Below, one piece after another: positions 24,191-34,663 of a DNA stretch of 44,578 bases (position 1 is its first letter; every line of letters begins with the position of its first letter). A program made the position numbers and the translations under genes. The DNA is from Herpetosiphonaceae bacterium (GTDB lineage Bacteria > Chloroflexota > Chloroflexia > Chloroflexales > Herpetosiphonaceae): the NCBI GenBank assembly GCA_013538855.1, contig JABXJS010000134.1, positions 1 through 44,578 on the forward strand, given 5' to 3'. The notes under the pieces are model-generated. The model did no database searches and was not told where the DNA came from. It saw only the letters and a list, made by a program, of their open reading frames with translations.

Positions 24191-26527
24191 CTATCTAGCG
24201 GCCAGCGCGAGATCGGGGGCGGCGAGCCGCTTCAGCGCGTGCTCGATCGCCCAGATCGACTGCGGCCGCATATACATGCTGGCGCGGAAGGTGCGCTCCT
24301 GGCCCCATGCCTCCGGCGTGCGGAACCACAGGCCCAGCTCGATGTACGTGGCGTTGTATGCGCCCCAGGCCGTGCGCCAGCCCGCCTCGGTAAGGCCGGA
24401 TTGGAGCATCAGCGCCGCGAGCGCGTAGGTTGTGCCGCTCCAGACCTCACTGGCCTGGTTCGAGCTGGTATCGACGGTTCCATCAGGGAACATGCCGTTG
24501 ACCGCGCCAAGCGCGCCGTGCGCATACTGCAGCACATTGTGCTGATAGATCGTCTGGAGCGCCGTCTGGATGAGCTGCGGATCGACGACCGGCGGCAGGT
24601 CCAGCGCGCCAGCGTACCACTGGCCGACGAGCTGGTCGGCCATGATCACGTGGCGCAGCGCATTGTCGGCGGTGTGGTAGTCGAAGTACGCGCCGTTCCA
24701 GAGCTTCTGGACCAGGCTTGTGCGCGCCTGGTCGGCCCAGTCGCGGTAGCCCTGGGCGGCGCTGTCGGCACAGCTGGTGGCCATGCTGGCGGCGGCATCG
24801 AGGGCGGCGATGAGCAGGCTGGCACTGTAGGGGCTGGCACCCGTCATGGCCCAGGTGTCGTAGGTCTGATCAGCGCCGCTGTGGTCGAGCAGGCCGTCGC
24901 CATCGCTGTCGAACTGGCGCACATAGTCGATGGCGGCCTTGACCGAGGGCCACAGCTCCGGCAGCAGCTCCGGCGCAGGCAGCAGCGTGATATCGCGGAA
25001 GACGCGCAGCACATACTTCAGGTTCAGGTCTTTCCACACATTGATGTTCTGGTACGAGTAGGCGTTGGCGCGCTCCAGCGGCTGCTCGAACGGCGCGCCC
25101 AGGTCGTGGGGCAAGGCCCCGGCGCACTTGCGCGGCGCGATCTCGCCGGTGGCCTGGATGGTGACATCGACCAGATCGGCGTCGTTGACGGTGGCGGCGA
25201 ACTGGCGCAGCTCCTGGCGCTCCAGCTCCGGCCAGAGCGCCAGCACCGACCACGAGCTATAGAAGGACACATCGAGCGTGCCATAGAACGGGTAGTCGAA
25301 GCACTCCAGGTAGCTGAACCAGCCGGGATGGTCGGGCGGCGGCGGGGGGCTGCCGAGCTTGTGGTCAACCCAGAGGGTGCCGCCATCGAGCAGGTAGTAC
25401 AGCTCGTTGAACAGCGCCGTCTTGTACCAGTCGGGGCGCTGCTGATCGCTGAGGATCGGCTCCTGCCAGGCGCTAATCTCTGCGCGCCAGCCCTGGTAGT
25501 GCTGCAGCGTATGGTCGGCGAGCTGCGCGGCCTGCTGGCCGGAGTCGCCCCAGAAGCGCGTGTAGCGCTTGGCCCAGGCGTGGTCGGGGCCAAACGCGGC
25601 CACTGGAAAATCCCAGGCCAGGCTGAAGGGGATGCGCGCCGACCCATTGGCGGGCAGGTCCAGCGTCACACAGAGCGCAGCGGCGGAGCGCTGGCCGTTG
25701 GCGGAGCGCTGGCCGGAGCGATCATCGAGCCGCCCATCGCGGCTAAAGTCGCGCCAGATCGCCGCGGCGTCGCCCTCGATCTCCCAGAAGGGCCAGCGCG
25801 TGATCTGATAGCCGGGATCGCGGGCCACAGCGAGCGCCTGGCTGCCGGAGCGGCCATCGTTGGGCGTGCTCGACTGCTGGCCGAGCACGATGCCATAGGC
25901 GGTGTCGGTATCCCAGGCGCTGTGCTGGCGCTTGAGGCCCTGCAAGCTGGCGACGGGGCTAAGCGCGTGCTCCCAGGTGAGCATCAGGCCAACGCGCAGC
26001 GGCTGATTCGAGCGATTGACGATGTGCCACTCCAGCGCGGCGACGGGGAAGCTGGTCTCGCGCAGATTGCCCGGCAAGATCGGCGACAGCTGCTCCTGCA
26101 TCAGCACGATCGGCCAGTCCGGGTGATCGTAGACATACCAGGCGCGGGGGAACAGCGCGTGATAGGTGCCAGCGCCAACAGGGTAGCGCCAGCGCCAGGT
26201 GGGCAGGCCCGCGTCGGGGGCGGCGGTGCAGAGCACCTGCGCGGTGCTGGTGTCGCCCTGCTGCCAGAAGACGCTGAACTGATTGGCCCAGGCGGGCGCG
26301 TAGGTGTGCTGGCCAACCTCAAGGTGCCAGCGCGACCAGTCGCCGCGGAACGAGCGGCCGACCGCGCCAGCGCCTAGACCGCCCAGCGGCAGCCCCTGAT
26401 ACGGCCCATCGTCGATCAGCGGCTCGGGCACATCGGCGGCCACGGCGGCGTTGGGGCAGTCCAGGCCGAGCGGGCGCATCCAGGCGGCGCTGGGGATCGC
26501 CGCCTTGAGCGAAGACAGATCGTGCAT
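24191..26527 (-). CDS. GH116 beta-glucosidase
   Basis: A 778-residue GH116 (GBA2-like, formerly DUF608) glycosidase, normal for the family. The N-terminal beta-sandwich starts PYQGLPLGGLGAGAVGRSFRG; the (alpha/alpha)6 catalytic domain contains SYLECFDYPFYGTLDVSFYS, with Glu408 aligning with the nucleophile of TxGH116/GBA2, and ADQTYDTWAMTGASPYS, with Asp557 as acid/base. No signal peptide is seen, so it acts in the cytoplasm. As the last gene of an ABC sugar importer operon (8 bases after the second permease) beside cellulases, cellobiose or longer cello-oligosaccharides are the likely substrate; beta-xylosides remain possible. The start is ATG with AGGGGG upstream; open frame farther upstream overlaps the permease and is rejected. 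Confidence 0.93.
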   Translation of the reverse strand: MHDLSSLKAAIPSAAWMRPLGLDCPNAAVAADVPEPLIDDGPYQGLPLGGLGAGAVGRSFRGDWSRWHLEVGQHTYAPAWANQFSVFWQQGDTSTAQVLCTAAPDAGLPTWRWRYPVGAGTYHALFPRAWYVYDHPDWPIVLMQEQLSPILPGNLRETSFPVAALEWHIVNRSNQPLRVGLMLTWEHALSPVASLQGLKRQHSAWDTDTAYGIVLGQQSSTPNDGRSGSQALAVARDPGYQITRWPFWEIEGDAAAIWRDFSRDGRLDDRSGQRSANGQRSAAALCVTLDLPANGSARIPFSLAWDFPVAAFGPDHAWAKRYTRFWGDSGQQAAQLADHTLQHYQGWRAEISAWQEPILSDQQRPDWYKTALFNELYYLLDGGTLWVDHKLGSPPPPPDHPGWFSYLECFDYPFYGTLDVSFYSSWSVLALWPELERQELRQFAATVNDADLVDVTIQATGEIAPRKCAGALPHDLGAPFEQPLERANAYSYQNINVWKDLNLKYVLRVFRDITLLPAPELLPELWPSVKAAIDYVRQFDSDGDGLLDHSGADQTYDTWAMTGASPYSASLLIAALDAAASMATSCADSAAQGYRDWADQARTSLVQKLWNGAYFDYHTADNALRHVIMADQLVGQWYAGALDLPPVVDPQLIQTALQTIYQHNVLQYAHGALGAVNGMFPDGTVDTSSNQASEVWSGTTYALAALMLQSGLTEAGWRTAWGAYNATYIELGLWFRTPEAWGQERTFRASMYMRPQSIWAIEHALKRLAAPDLALAAR

Positions 26528-26535
26528 ATATCCCC

Positions 26536-27429
26536 CTACTTCACCGCACCGGCGGTGAGACCAGCGATAAAGCGCTTCTGCAGCAAGAAGAACATCAAGG
26601 CCACCGGCAGAATGATCACCACCGAGGCGGCCGACAGCAGCTCGTAGCGCTGCTCGGAGCCAGCGACGCCAGTGAACTGGCGAATGCCCACCGGGATCGT
26701 CTGCACGTTGAGCACCCAGGCGAACAGCAGCTCGTCCCAGGCGGTCAGGAACACGAAGATCGCCGTTGAGATCACGCCTGGCCCGGCCAGCGGCATCACG
26801 ATGTACCAGAAGGCTTGGAAGCGCGTCGCGCCATCGACCATGGCCTGCTCCTCTAGATCGACCGGGATGGTCGCGAAGAAGGAGCGCTGAATCCACAGCG
26901 AGATCGGCAGGAAAAAGCCAACGTACAGCACGGTCGCGCCAAAGTTGGTGCCGATGAGCGGGATGTGCAGCGTGTTCTTGATCCACAGGAAGGTCATATA
27001 CAGCGGGATCAGGAACAGCGTGCCGGGGATGAGCTGCGTGCCCAAGATGCCCAGGCTGAAGGCCCCCGCGCCAGGGAAGCGGAAGCGCGCCAGCGCATAG
27101 CCGGACATCGAGGCCAGGATCGTCACCACCAGCGTTGTCGCGCTGCAGATGATGATGCTGTTCAAAAAGTACTTGCTGAAGTTCACGCGCTGCCACATCA
27201 CCGAGTAGTTCTCGAAGTGCCAGGACTGCGGCCAGAAGGCGCTGCCGACGGTGAACTCCTGGCGCGTCTTAAACGAGCCGATAATCAAAAAGATGATTGG
27301 CAGCAGCAGCAGCGCGATAATCAGCAGCAGCAGCAGATCGTAGGCTCGGCTGACCAGGAAGCGCCGCAGGCGGTGCTGATCGACGCGCAGCGACTTGGCT
27401 GTTGTGCGCTCGGTAACAGAGATGCCCAT
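26536..27429 (-). CDS. sugar ABC transporter permease, MalG type
   Basis: A 297-residue inner-membrane permease with six hydrophobic helices and a cytoplasmic basic N terminus. The EAA loop that contacts the ATPase is EEQAMVDGATRFQAFWYIVMP with the conserved Gly. The first periplasmic segment (SFKTRQEFTVGSAFWPQSWHFENY) is typical of the CUT1 class (di- and oligosaccharides). Its ATG immediately follows the stop of the first permease (TAAATG), indicating coupling. Confidence 0.93.
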   Translation of the reverse strand: MGISVTERTTAKSLRVDQHRLRRFLVSRAYDLLLLLIIALLLLPIIFLIIGSFKTRQEFTVGSAFWPQSWHFENYSVMWQRVNFSKYFLNSIIICSATTLVVTILASMSGYALARFRFPGAGAFSLGILGTQLIPGTLFLIPLYMTFLWIKNTLHIPLIGTNFGATVLYVGFFLPISLWIQRSFFATIPVDLEEQAMVDGATRFQAFWYIVMPLAGPGVISTAIFVFLTAWDELLFAWVLNVQTIPVGIRQFTGVAGSEQRYELLSAASVVIILPVALMFFLLQKRFIAGLTAGAVK

Positions 27430-28407
27430 TTAGCTTCCTCCTTCAGTGCGCAGGCTTGAGCGGAACACGCGATACCAGATGCCAACAAACACCAGCAGCA
27501 GAATCATCAGCAGCACCGACGAGGCCGCGCCAAAGCCGTACAGGTGGCGCTCCCAGGTCTGGCGGGTGATGGCCGGCACCAGCAGGTCGGCGTACTCGCC
27601 AGCGAAGGCCGTGCCGCCGCCGAACATCTGCACGGCGATGTTGTAGCCGCCGTAGAGGCCGTTGATCACGCCAAACAGCACCAGCGTGGCCAGGATCGGC
27701 TTGAGCAGCGGCAGGGTGATATAGCGAAAGCGCTGTAGGCCGTTGGCTCCGTCAAGCTCGGCCGCCTCGTACAGATCGAGCGGGATCACCTGCATCGAGG
27801 CCAGCATCATAATCGTGGCGAAGGGCAGGCCGCGCCAGACGGTGGCGATCACCAGCGCGTAGAGCGAGTTTGGCCCAATCAGCCACGTGATCGGCTGGTC
27901 GATGATGCCCAGCCAGTCGACGAGGATGCGGTTGGCCAGGCCGCCCTGCTGGAGCCAGATAAAGTTGAAGATCGTTCCGGTCACGAAGGTTGGCACCACC
28001 CAGGGCAGCAGCACCAGCGTGCGGGCGATACCGCGCCAGCGAAACTTGCGGTTGAGCAGCAGGGCCAAGATCATGCCCAGCGTCAGCGTGGCCACGTTGG
28101 TCCAGAAGGTGTACTCAATCGTGTTGCCGGTGGCATTGAGCATGCCGGAGATGCGCGAGCTATCGCTGCCGAACAGCAGCGCCAGAATCACCTCGCGGTA
28201 GTACTTGAAGCCCACGAAGGGCGCTTTAAGATACAGCGTGAGCGTTGTGAGGCGCACATCAAGCAGCGACAAGTACAGGCCCTGGACCATGGGGATAAAG
28301 TGGATGAGAAACATCGCCACCACTGTCGGAGCGATGAACTTATAGGCCAGGCTGTGCTGCTTCATGCGCCGCCAGAGCGATGGCTTCGAGTGTGGAGATG
28401 CTGCCAT
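27430..28407 (-). CDS. sugar ABC transporter permease, MalF/UgpA type
   Basis: A 325-residue CUT1 permease with six helices. The EAA loop reads YEAAELDGANGLQRFRYITLP. The N terminus (KQHSLAYKFIAPTVVAMFLIHFIPMVQGLYLS) is typical of the family. It lies 111 bases downstream of the binding-protein gene, separated by a stable hairpin, and abuts the second permease gene. The cognate ATPase is not encoded in the operon. Confidence 0.93.
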   Translation of the reverse strand: MAASPHSKPSLWRRMKQHSLAYKFIAPTVVAMFLIHFIPMVQGLYLSLLDVRLTTLTLYLKAPFVGFKYYREVILALLFGSDSSRISGMLNATGNTIEYTFWTNVATLTLGMILALLLNRKFRWRGIARTLVLLPWVVPTFVTGTIFNFIWLQQGGLANRILVDWLGIIDQPITWLIGPNSLYALVIATVWRGLPFATIMMLASMQVIPLDLYEAAELDGANGLQRFRYITLPLLKPILATLVLFGVINGLYGGYNIAVQMFGGGTAFAGEYADLLVPAITRQTWERHLYGFGAASSVLLMILLLVFVGIWYRVFRSSLRTEGGS

Positions 28408-28461
28408 AGCTGGCTCCTTCCTATGACATCGAGCGCGGCTTGTGCGAGCGGTGGCGGTGAG

Positions 28462-28498
28462 TAGGCGGCGGCAGTGTGGTGGATGCAGCCGCCGCCTA
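28462..28498 (-). terminator. intercistronic hairpin between binding protein and permease
   Basis: TAGGCGGCGGC and GCCGCCGCCTA form an 11-bp perfect stem with a 15-nt loop, 20 bases after the binding-protein stop and 55 bases before the permease start. It lacks a U-tract and probably attenuates or stabilises the upstream mRNA so that binding protein exceeds permease. Confidence 0.55.
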
Positions 28499-28518
28499 GG
28501 CCAGACGGATGAATGCGC

Positions 28519-29991
28519 TTAGTTGCCCAGCAGCTCGTCCACGGTGGTGGCGGCCTTGTCCAGGCGCTCCTTGACCTTATCGGACGTGATCACGCCATCG
28601 GTGCCGGCCACATCGTCCCACAGCGAGCCAAGCTGCTCGTTGAGCACGCTCTCGATCTGGCCCCACTCGGCGATCGAGGCTGAGGTCTTGCCGTTGGCGG
28701 CGGCCGCGATGAACACGCTGTACAGCGGATCGCTGGCGATCTGCGGATCGCTCTGGGCGGTCTTAGTGGCGGGCAGCATGCCGATGTTCTGCGTGTAGCG
28801 CAGCTGCGACTCGTTGGCGGTCAGGAACTTGACCAGCTTGAAGGCCTCCTCCGGGTTCGGGCAGCTCTTGAGGATGGCCAGGTTGCTGCCGCCGACGAAG
28901 GTGTACTGGCCGCCAGGGCCGGCCGGGAACTGCGCGTAGGCCAGGTTATCGGCCACGGTGCGGTTGGCCCAGCCGCCGTCGGCCTCGGGCGTGCGGGCGT
29001 TGCTGATCAGCCATGGGCCAGTGATGATGCTGAAGGTGCGGCCGTCGCCGAAGGCGGCGTCAACCTGGCTCGAGTTCAGCTCCAGCGTGTTGGTGATCGT
29101 CATCTTCTCGCCGTACAGCTTGGCGAACTCGGTGACGCCAGCGATAGCCTTGTCGGAGTTGAAGGCGGCCTCGGAGTCATTGCTCAGCAGCTCGCCGCCA
29201 GCGTTCCAGATCCACATTGAGCTATTCTGCCACACGTTCCAGTCGTTGCGGCCAGGGAAGGCGATGCCGGCCACGTCGGGGTTCTGCTCCTGAATGGTCT
29301 TGAGCGTCTGCTCGAAGCTGTCCCAGTCCTTGAAGGCTTCCTCGGGCTTCAGGCCAGCTTGCTCCAGCAGGTCGGCGCGGTAGGCCAGGGCGCGCACATC
29401 GGCGAACCAGGGGATCGAGAACGCGCCGGGCTGGCCGATCAGCTGCGTTGTCTCCCACGAGGCATCGACGAAGCTGTCGCTGCCGCCAAGCTCGGTGATC
29501 TCAGCATCGCTGAAGGGGCGCAGGCCGCCCATCGCGGCGAAGGTTGGGTTCCAGGTGGTGCCCAGCTGCACAACGCACGGCCCCTCGCCGCCCTGCACGG
29601 CCGTCTGGATGCGCTGGAAGGCAGCGCCCCAGTCCAGCATCTCTGGCTCGACCTTGATGCCCGGGTTGGCGGCCTCGAAGGCGTCGATCTCTTTCTGCAT
29701 CGCCTCGGCGGGTGCGGCTCCGTTGGGCATATGCCAGAGCTTGAGCGTCACAGCGGCGGTGTTGGAATCTGGGGCTTCAGTTGGGGCCTCGGTGGCGGCT
29801 GGCGCTGCGGTGGCTGCGGGAGCCTCGGTGTTGGCGGGCGCTTTGGTCGGCTCGGCCTGGGCCGCGTTGCCGCCAGTGGCACTTGTAGCGGTGGAACCGG
29901 TCTCATTTGCGCCACAAGCTGACAGGAGCAGCGTGAGGCAGAGCAGAAGGGCAAGTGAGCCGCGGAATGATCGCTGCATCGAGCGTAGCAT
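28519..29991 (-). CDS. sugar ABC transporter substrate-binding lipoprotein
   Basis: A 490-residue type-1 sugar-binding protein. It has a lipoprotein signal (LALLLCLTLLLSAC, lipobox LSAC with Cys near residue 26) followed by an Ala/Thr/Pro/Glu-rich flexible tether (about 30-75). The mature domain starts VTLKLWHMPNG and shows family segments FEAANPGIKVEPEML, GTTWNPTFAAMGGLRPF, GIAFPGRNDWNVWQNSSMWIW and FVGGSNLAILKSC. Several Trp residues in the ligand region suit stacking on oligosaccharides. AAGGAGG precedes the ATG. It is the second gene of the lacI-led operon; cello-oligosaccharide is the likely ligand from context. Confidence 0.93.
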   Translation of the reverse strand: MLRSMQRSFRGSLALLLCLTLLLSACGANETGSTATSATGGNAAQAEPTKAPANTEAPAATAAPAATEAPTEAPDSNTAAVTLKLWHMPNGAAPAEAMQKEIDAFEAANPGIKVEPEMLDWGAAFQRIQTAVQGGEGPCVVQLGTTWNPTFAAMGGLRPFSDAEITELGGSDSFVDASWETTQLIGQPGAFSIPWFADVRALAYRADLLEQAGLKPEEAFKDWDSFEQTLKTIQEQNPDVAGIAFPGRNDWNVWQNSSMWIWNAGGELLSNDSEAAFNSDKAIAGVTEFAKLYGEKMTITNTLELNSSQVDAAFGDGRTFSIITGPWLISNARTPEADGGWANRTVADNLAYAQFPAGPGGQYTFVGGSNLAILKSCPNPEEAFKLVKFLTANESQLRYTQNIGMLPATKTAQSDPQIASDPLYSVFIAAAANGKTSASIAEWGQIESVLNEQLGSLWDDVAGTDGVITSDKVKERLDKAATTVDELLGN

Positions 29992-30041
29992 GGGAATCCT
30001 CCTTGATTCAGCGGTGAACGAACAAGGTCACCACCTGGTTG

Positions 30042-31061
30042 TCAGAATGCTCCACAAGACTTTCGGATGATCAGCTCGGGCTTGAGCTGCTGATGATGGA
30101 TGGCGGGCGGATTACCTTCAAGATGATCCAGCAACATCGTGGCGGCGGTGGCACCGAGCCGCTGGATCGGCTGGCGCACCGTGGTCAGCTCAGGTGTCGC
30201 AAAGGATGCGATCGGGATATCGTCGAAGCCAACCAGGGCGATGTCATCGGGCACGCGCAGGCCGGCATCGTAGATCGCGCGCAGCGCGCCGAGCGCCATC
30301 ATGTCGCTGGCGGCAAACACGGCCGTGGGCGGCGGCTGCACGTCCAGCAGCGTGCGCATGGCGCTGTAGCCACCCTCCTGGGTGAAGTCGCCCTCGCCGA
30401 TGAGCTGCGGGTCGATGCCGACACCGGCTTTGAGCAGCGCCTGCTTGTAGCCGTCGCGGCGGTCGATGGCCGTATTCATCTGGAGCGGGCCGGTGATCGT
30501 CGCGATCCGGCTGTGCCCCAGCCGCAGCAGATGCTCGACGGCGACAGCGGCACCATCGCGGTTGGCCACATCGACGCTGTACATCGGCTGCAGGTAGGGA
30601 TGGCTGCCTATCAGCACCAGCGGCATATCGTCGTTGATCAGCAGGGGCAGGATCGGGTCGTCGATATCGCTGGAGAGCATCAGCACGCCGTCGGTGATGC
30701 GGCTGCGCAGCACGCGCTGGTAAAACGAGCGTTCCTCCGCTCCGGTCGCCATCGACAACATCAGCGAGTAGTCGCGCGCGGTGCACGCCTCGGTAATGCT
30801 CTGGATGGTCAGCGAGAAGAACGGGTCGGTGAAGATAAACGCTGAGCTGCGGGGAATCAGCAGAGTCAACACATTCGTGCGGCGGCTGGCCAGACTGCGC
30901 GCTGCTGCTTGCGGCACGTAGTCCTGCTCTTTGATCACCTCTAGCACTCGCTGGCGCACCTCCGGCCGGACGCTCGGGTGGTTGTTCAGCACCCGCGAGA
31001 CTGTCGACCGCGAGACTTCCGCCAGTTTGGCTATTTGCCGAATGGTTATCTGTTGTTCCAT
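30042..31061 (-). CDS. LacI-family regulator of the cellulose regulon
   Basis: A 339-residue LacI/GalR repressor. The N-terminal helix-turn-helix and hinge read IRQIAKLAEVSRSTVSRVLNN and PQAAARSLASRRTN. The ligand domain has the usual periplasmic-binding-like segments (DGVLMLSSDI, LVLIGSHPY, GPLQMNTAIDRRDGY, FAASDMMALGAL, IALVGFDDIP). It leads the importer/GH116 operon. Candidate operators overlap its own ribosome-binding region (31063-31076) and lie just inside the transcript (31166-31179), so autoregulation is likely. Comparable actinobacterial regulators (CelR) bind TGGGAGCGCTCCCA and release it with cellobiose; the operator here is close to that. Confidence 0.93.
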   Translation of the reverse strand: MEQQITIRQIAKLAEVSRSTVSRVLNNHPSVRPEVRQRVLEVIKEQDYVPQAAARSLASRRTNVLTLLIPRSSAFIFTDPFFSLTIQSITEACTARDYSLMLSMATGAEERSFYQRVLRSRITDGVLMLSSDIDDPILPLLINDDMPLVLIGSHPYLQPMYSVDVANRDGAAVAVEHLLRLGHSRIATITGPLQMNTAIDRRDGYKQALLKAGVGIDPQLIGEGDFTQEGGYSAMRTLLDVQPPPTAVFAASDMMALGALRAIYDAGLRVPDDIALVGFDDIPIASFATPELTTVRQPIQRLGATAATMLLDHLEGNPPAIHHQQLKPELIIRKSCGAF

Positions 31062-31062
31062 T

Positions 31063-31076
31063 TGGAACCGCTCCCA
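31063..31076 (-). promoter_or_regulatory. LacI operator candidate O1, at the lacI start
   Basis: TGGAACCGCTCCCA, two mismatches from the best site TGGGACCGGTCCCA. It lies directly before the lacI start codon and covers its ribosome-binding site. Confidence 0.6.
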
Positions 31077-31165
31077 TGAATACTAGATGGCGAAGGTTCA
31101 AACGCTCCTGCCTCTACGAGAGACCTGTGCTGGTTTTGAGTGAACTGAGCCATAGCTGAATTTCT

Positions 31166-31179
31166 TGAAACCGGTCTCA
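31166..31179 (-). promoter_or_regulatory. LacI operator candidate O2, lacI operon promoter
   Basis: TGAAACCGGTCTCA keeps the central ACCGGT and the outer T/A ends. It begins 12 bases downstream of the -10 box of the lacI promoter. Confidence 0.6.
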
Positions 31180-31191
31180 GGGATTAATCTG

Positions 31192-31220
31192 AGAATACGC
31201 TATACTGTGCATTTTGTCAA
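31192..31220 (-). promoter_or_regulatory. promoter of the lacI/importer/GH116 operon
   Basis: On the minus strand a perfect TTGACA and TATTCT (4/6) are separated by 17 bases, about 130 bases before the lacI start. Confidence 0.65.
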
Positions 31221-31434
31221 GTGCGACAGCACCGACCAGCAGCGCTAGCGCGTCTAGTAGGGCGACGGCAACATTGCCTACTCCACGCAGCTGCCTAAGG
31301 GCTGCTGGTGCGCCGCCAAGTCATCGTTTTGGCCACCCATTGAGAACACTGTGTAGGCGCGATTCTACCGCAGTTTAGCCGCCCTGACAAATGCCTCGCT
31401 GCATATATGCGCACAAGCGCTTTTTGAATCATGC

Positions 31435-31463
31435 TTGACACCGCTGGCCAAATAGTTTACGAT
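31435..31463 (+). promoter_or_regulatory. promoter of GH9
   Basis: Perfect TTGACA, 17-base spacer and TACGAT (4/6). An operator-like site starts 11 bases after it, the same geometry as in the divergent lacI promoter. Confidence 0.6.
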
Positions 31464-31474
31464 ATTTTTACATT

Positions 31475-31488
31475 TGGGACCGATTTCA
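31475..31488 (+). promoter_or_regulatory. LacI operator candidate O3, GH9 promoter
   Basis: TGGGACCGATTTCA: the left half-site is perfect, the right half has three differences from TGGGACCGGTCCCA. Confidence 0.5.
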
Positions 31489-31559
31489 GCACACCCCTCC
31501 ATCACACTCGCAGCAAACGTCACAGCCCCCACACCATACCGCTCGTATATAGCGCATAA

Positions 31560-34187
<2,628 letters not shown>

Positions 34188-34199
34188 CAGCAAAGCGCC

Positions 34200-34234
34200 G
34201 AGCAGCTGTGGGGCAACACGCTCCACGGCTGCTC
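34200..34234 (+). terminator. hairpin after GH9
   Basis: GAGCAGCTGTGG and CCACGGCTGCTC form a 12-bp stem with one G-T pair and an 11-nt loop, 12 bases after the GH9 stop. No U-tract follows, so read-through into GH48 is possible. Confidence 0.5.
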
Positions 34235-34252
34235 CGCCGTGCCCAAAAACAC

Positions 34253-34648
34253 CAGCCCGCCCTGATACCTAGTGCCACATGGCTTTGTTGATACTGCTCG
34301 TCGATCCGGTCACGGCCGCTTGTGCAGAGGAATACCCGGCAGCCCATCACCGCCCGCGCTCCCGCCCGCGTGCCAGCCCGCCCTGATGCCCAGCGCCGCC
34401 AGTTTTGTTGATGCTGCTTGTCGATTCGGTCACGGTCGCTTGTGCATAGGCATACCTGGCAGCCCATCACCGCCCGCGCTCCCGCCCGCGTGCCAGCCCG
34501 CCCTGATGCCCAGCGCCGCCAGTTTTGTTAATGATGCTCGTCGATCCGGTCACGGCCGCTTGTGCATAGGCGTGCGCAGCTGCACACCGTCGCCCGCGCT
34601 CCCGCCCGCGTGCCAGCCCGCCCTGATGCCCAGCGCCGCATGGTTTAT
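34253..34648 (+). repeat. 120-bp tandem repeat array upstream of GH48
   Basis: Three full units and a partial fourth. The landmark CAGCCCGCCCTGAT begins at 34253, 34374, 34494 and 34614, giving periods of 121, 120 and 120 bases. Units share a TTTTGTTGAT patch and a GCTTGTGCA patch and end in GCTCCCGCCCGCGTG. Units 2 and 3 are most alike. The array fills the whole GH9-GH48 gap; no protein-like frame is convincing, although 120 is a multiple of three and frames stay open. Confidence 0.9.
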
Positions 34649-34663
34649 TAGAAGGAGGCCCAC

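Noticed and set aside
24182-26377. A 731-residue open frame opposite the GH116 gene, and similar long antisense frames opposite the cyclase, GH48, GH8 and permease genes
   Set aside because: They mirror the codon periodicity of the true genes, lack motifs and overlap strongly supported proteins.
26528-27196. GH116 extended to about 1000 residues by upstream open frame
   Set aside because: The extension lies in an alternative frame of the permease gene and does not resemble any GH116 N terminus.
34253-34648. CRISPR array
   Set aside because: Units are about 120 bases with graded similarity throughout, not short identical repeats with unique spacers, and no cas genes are near.
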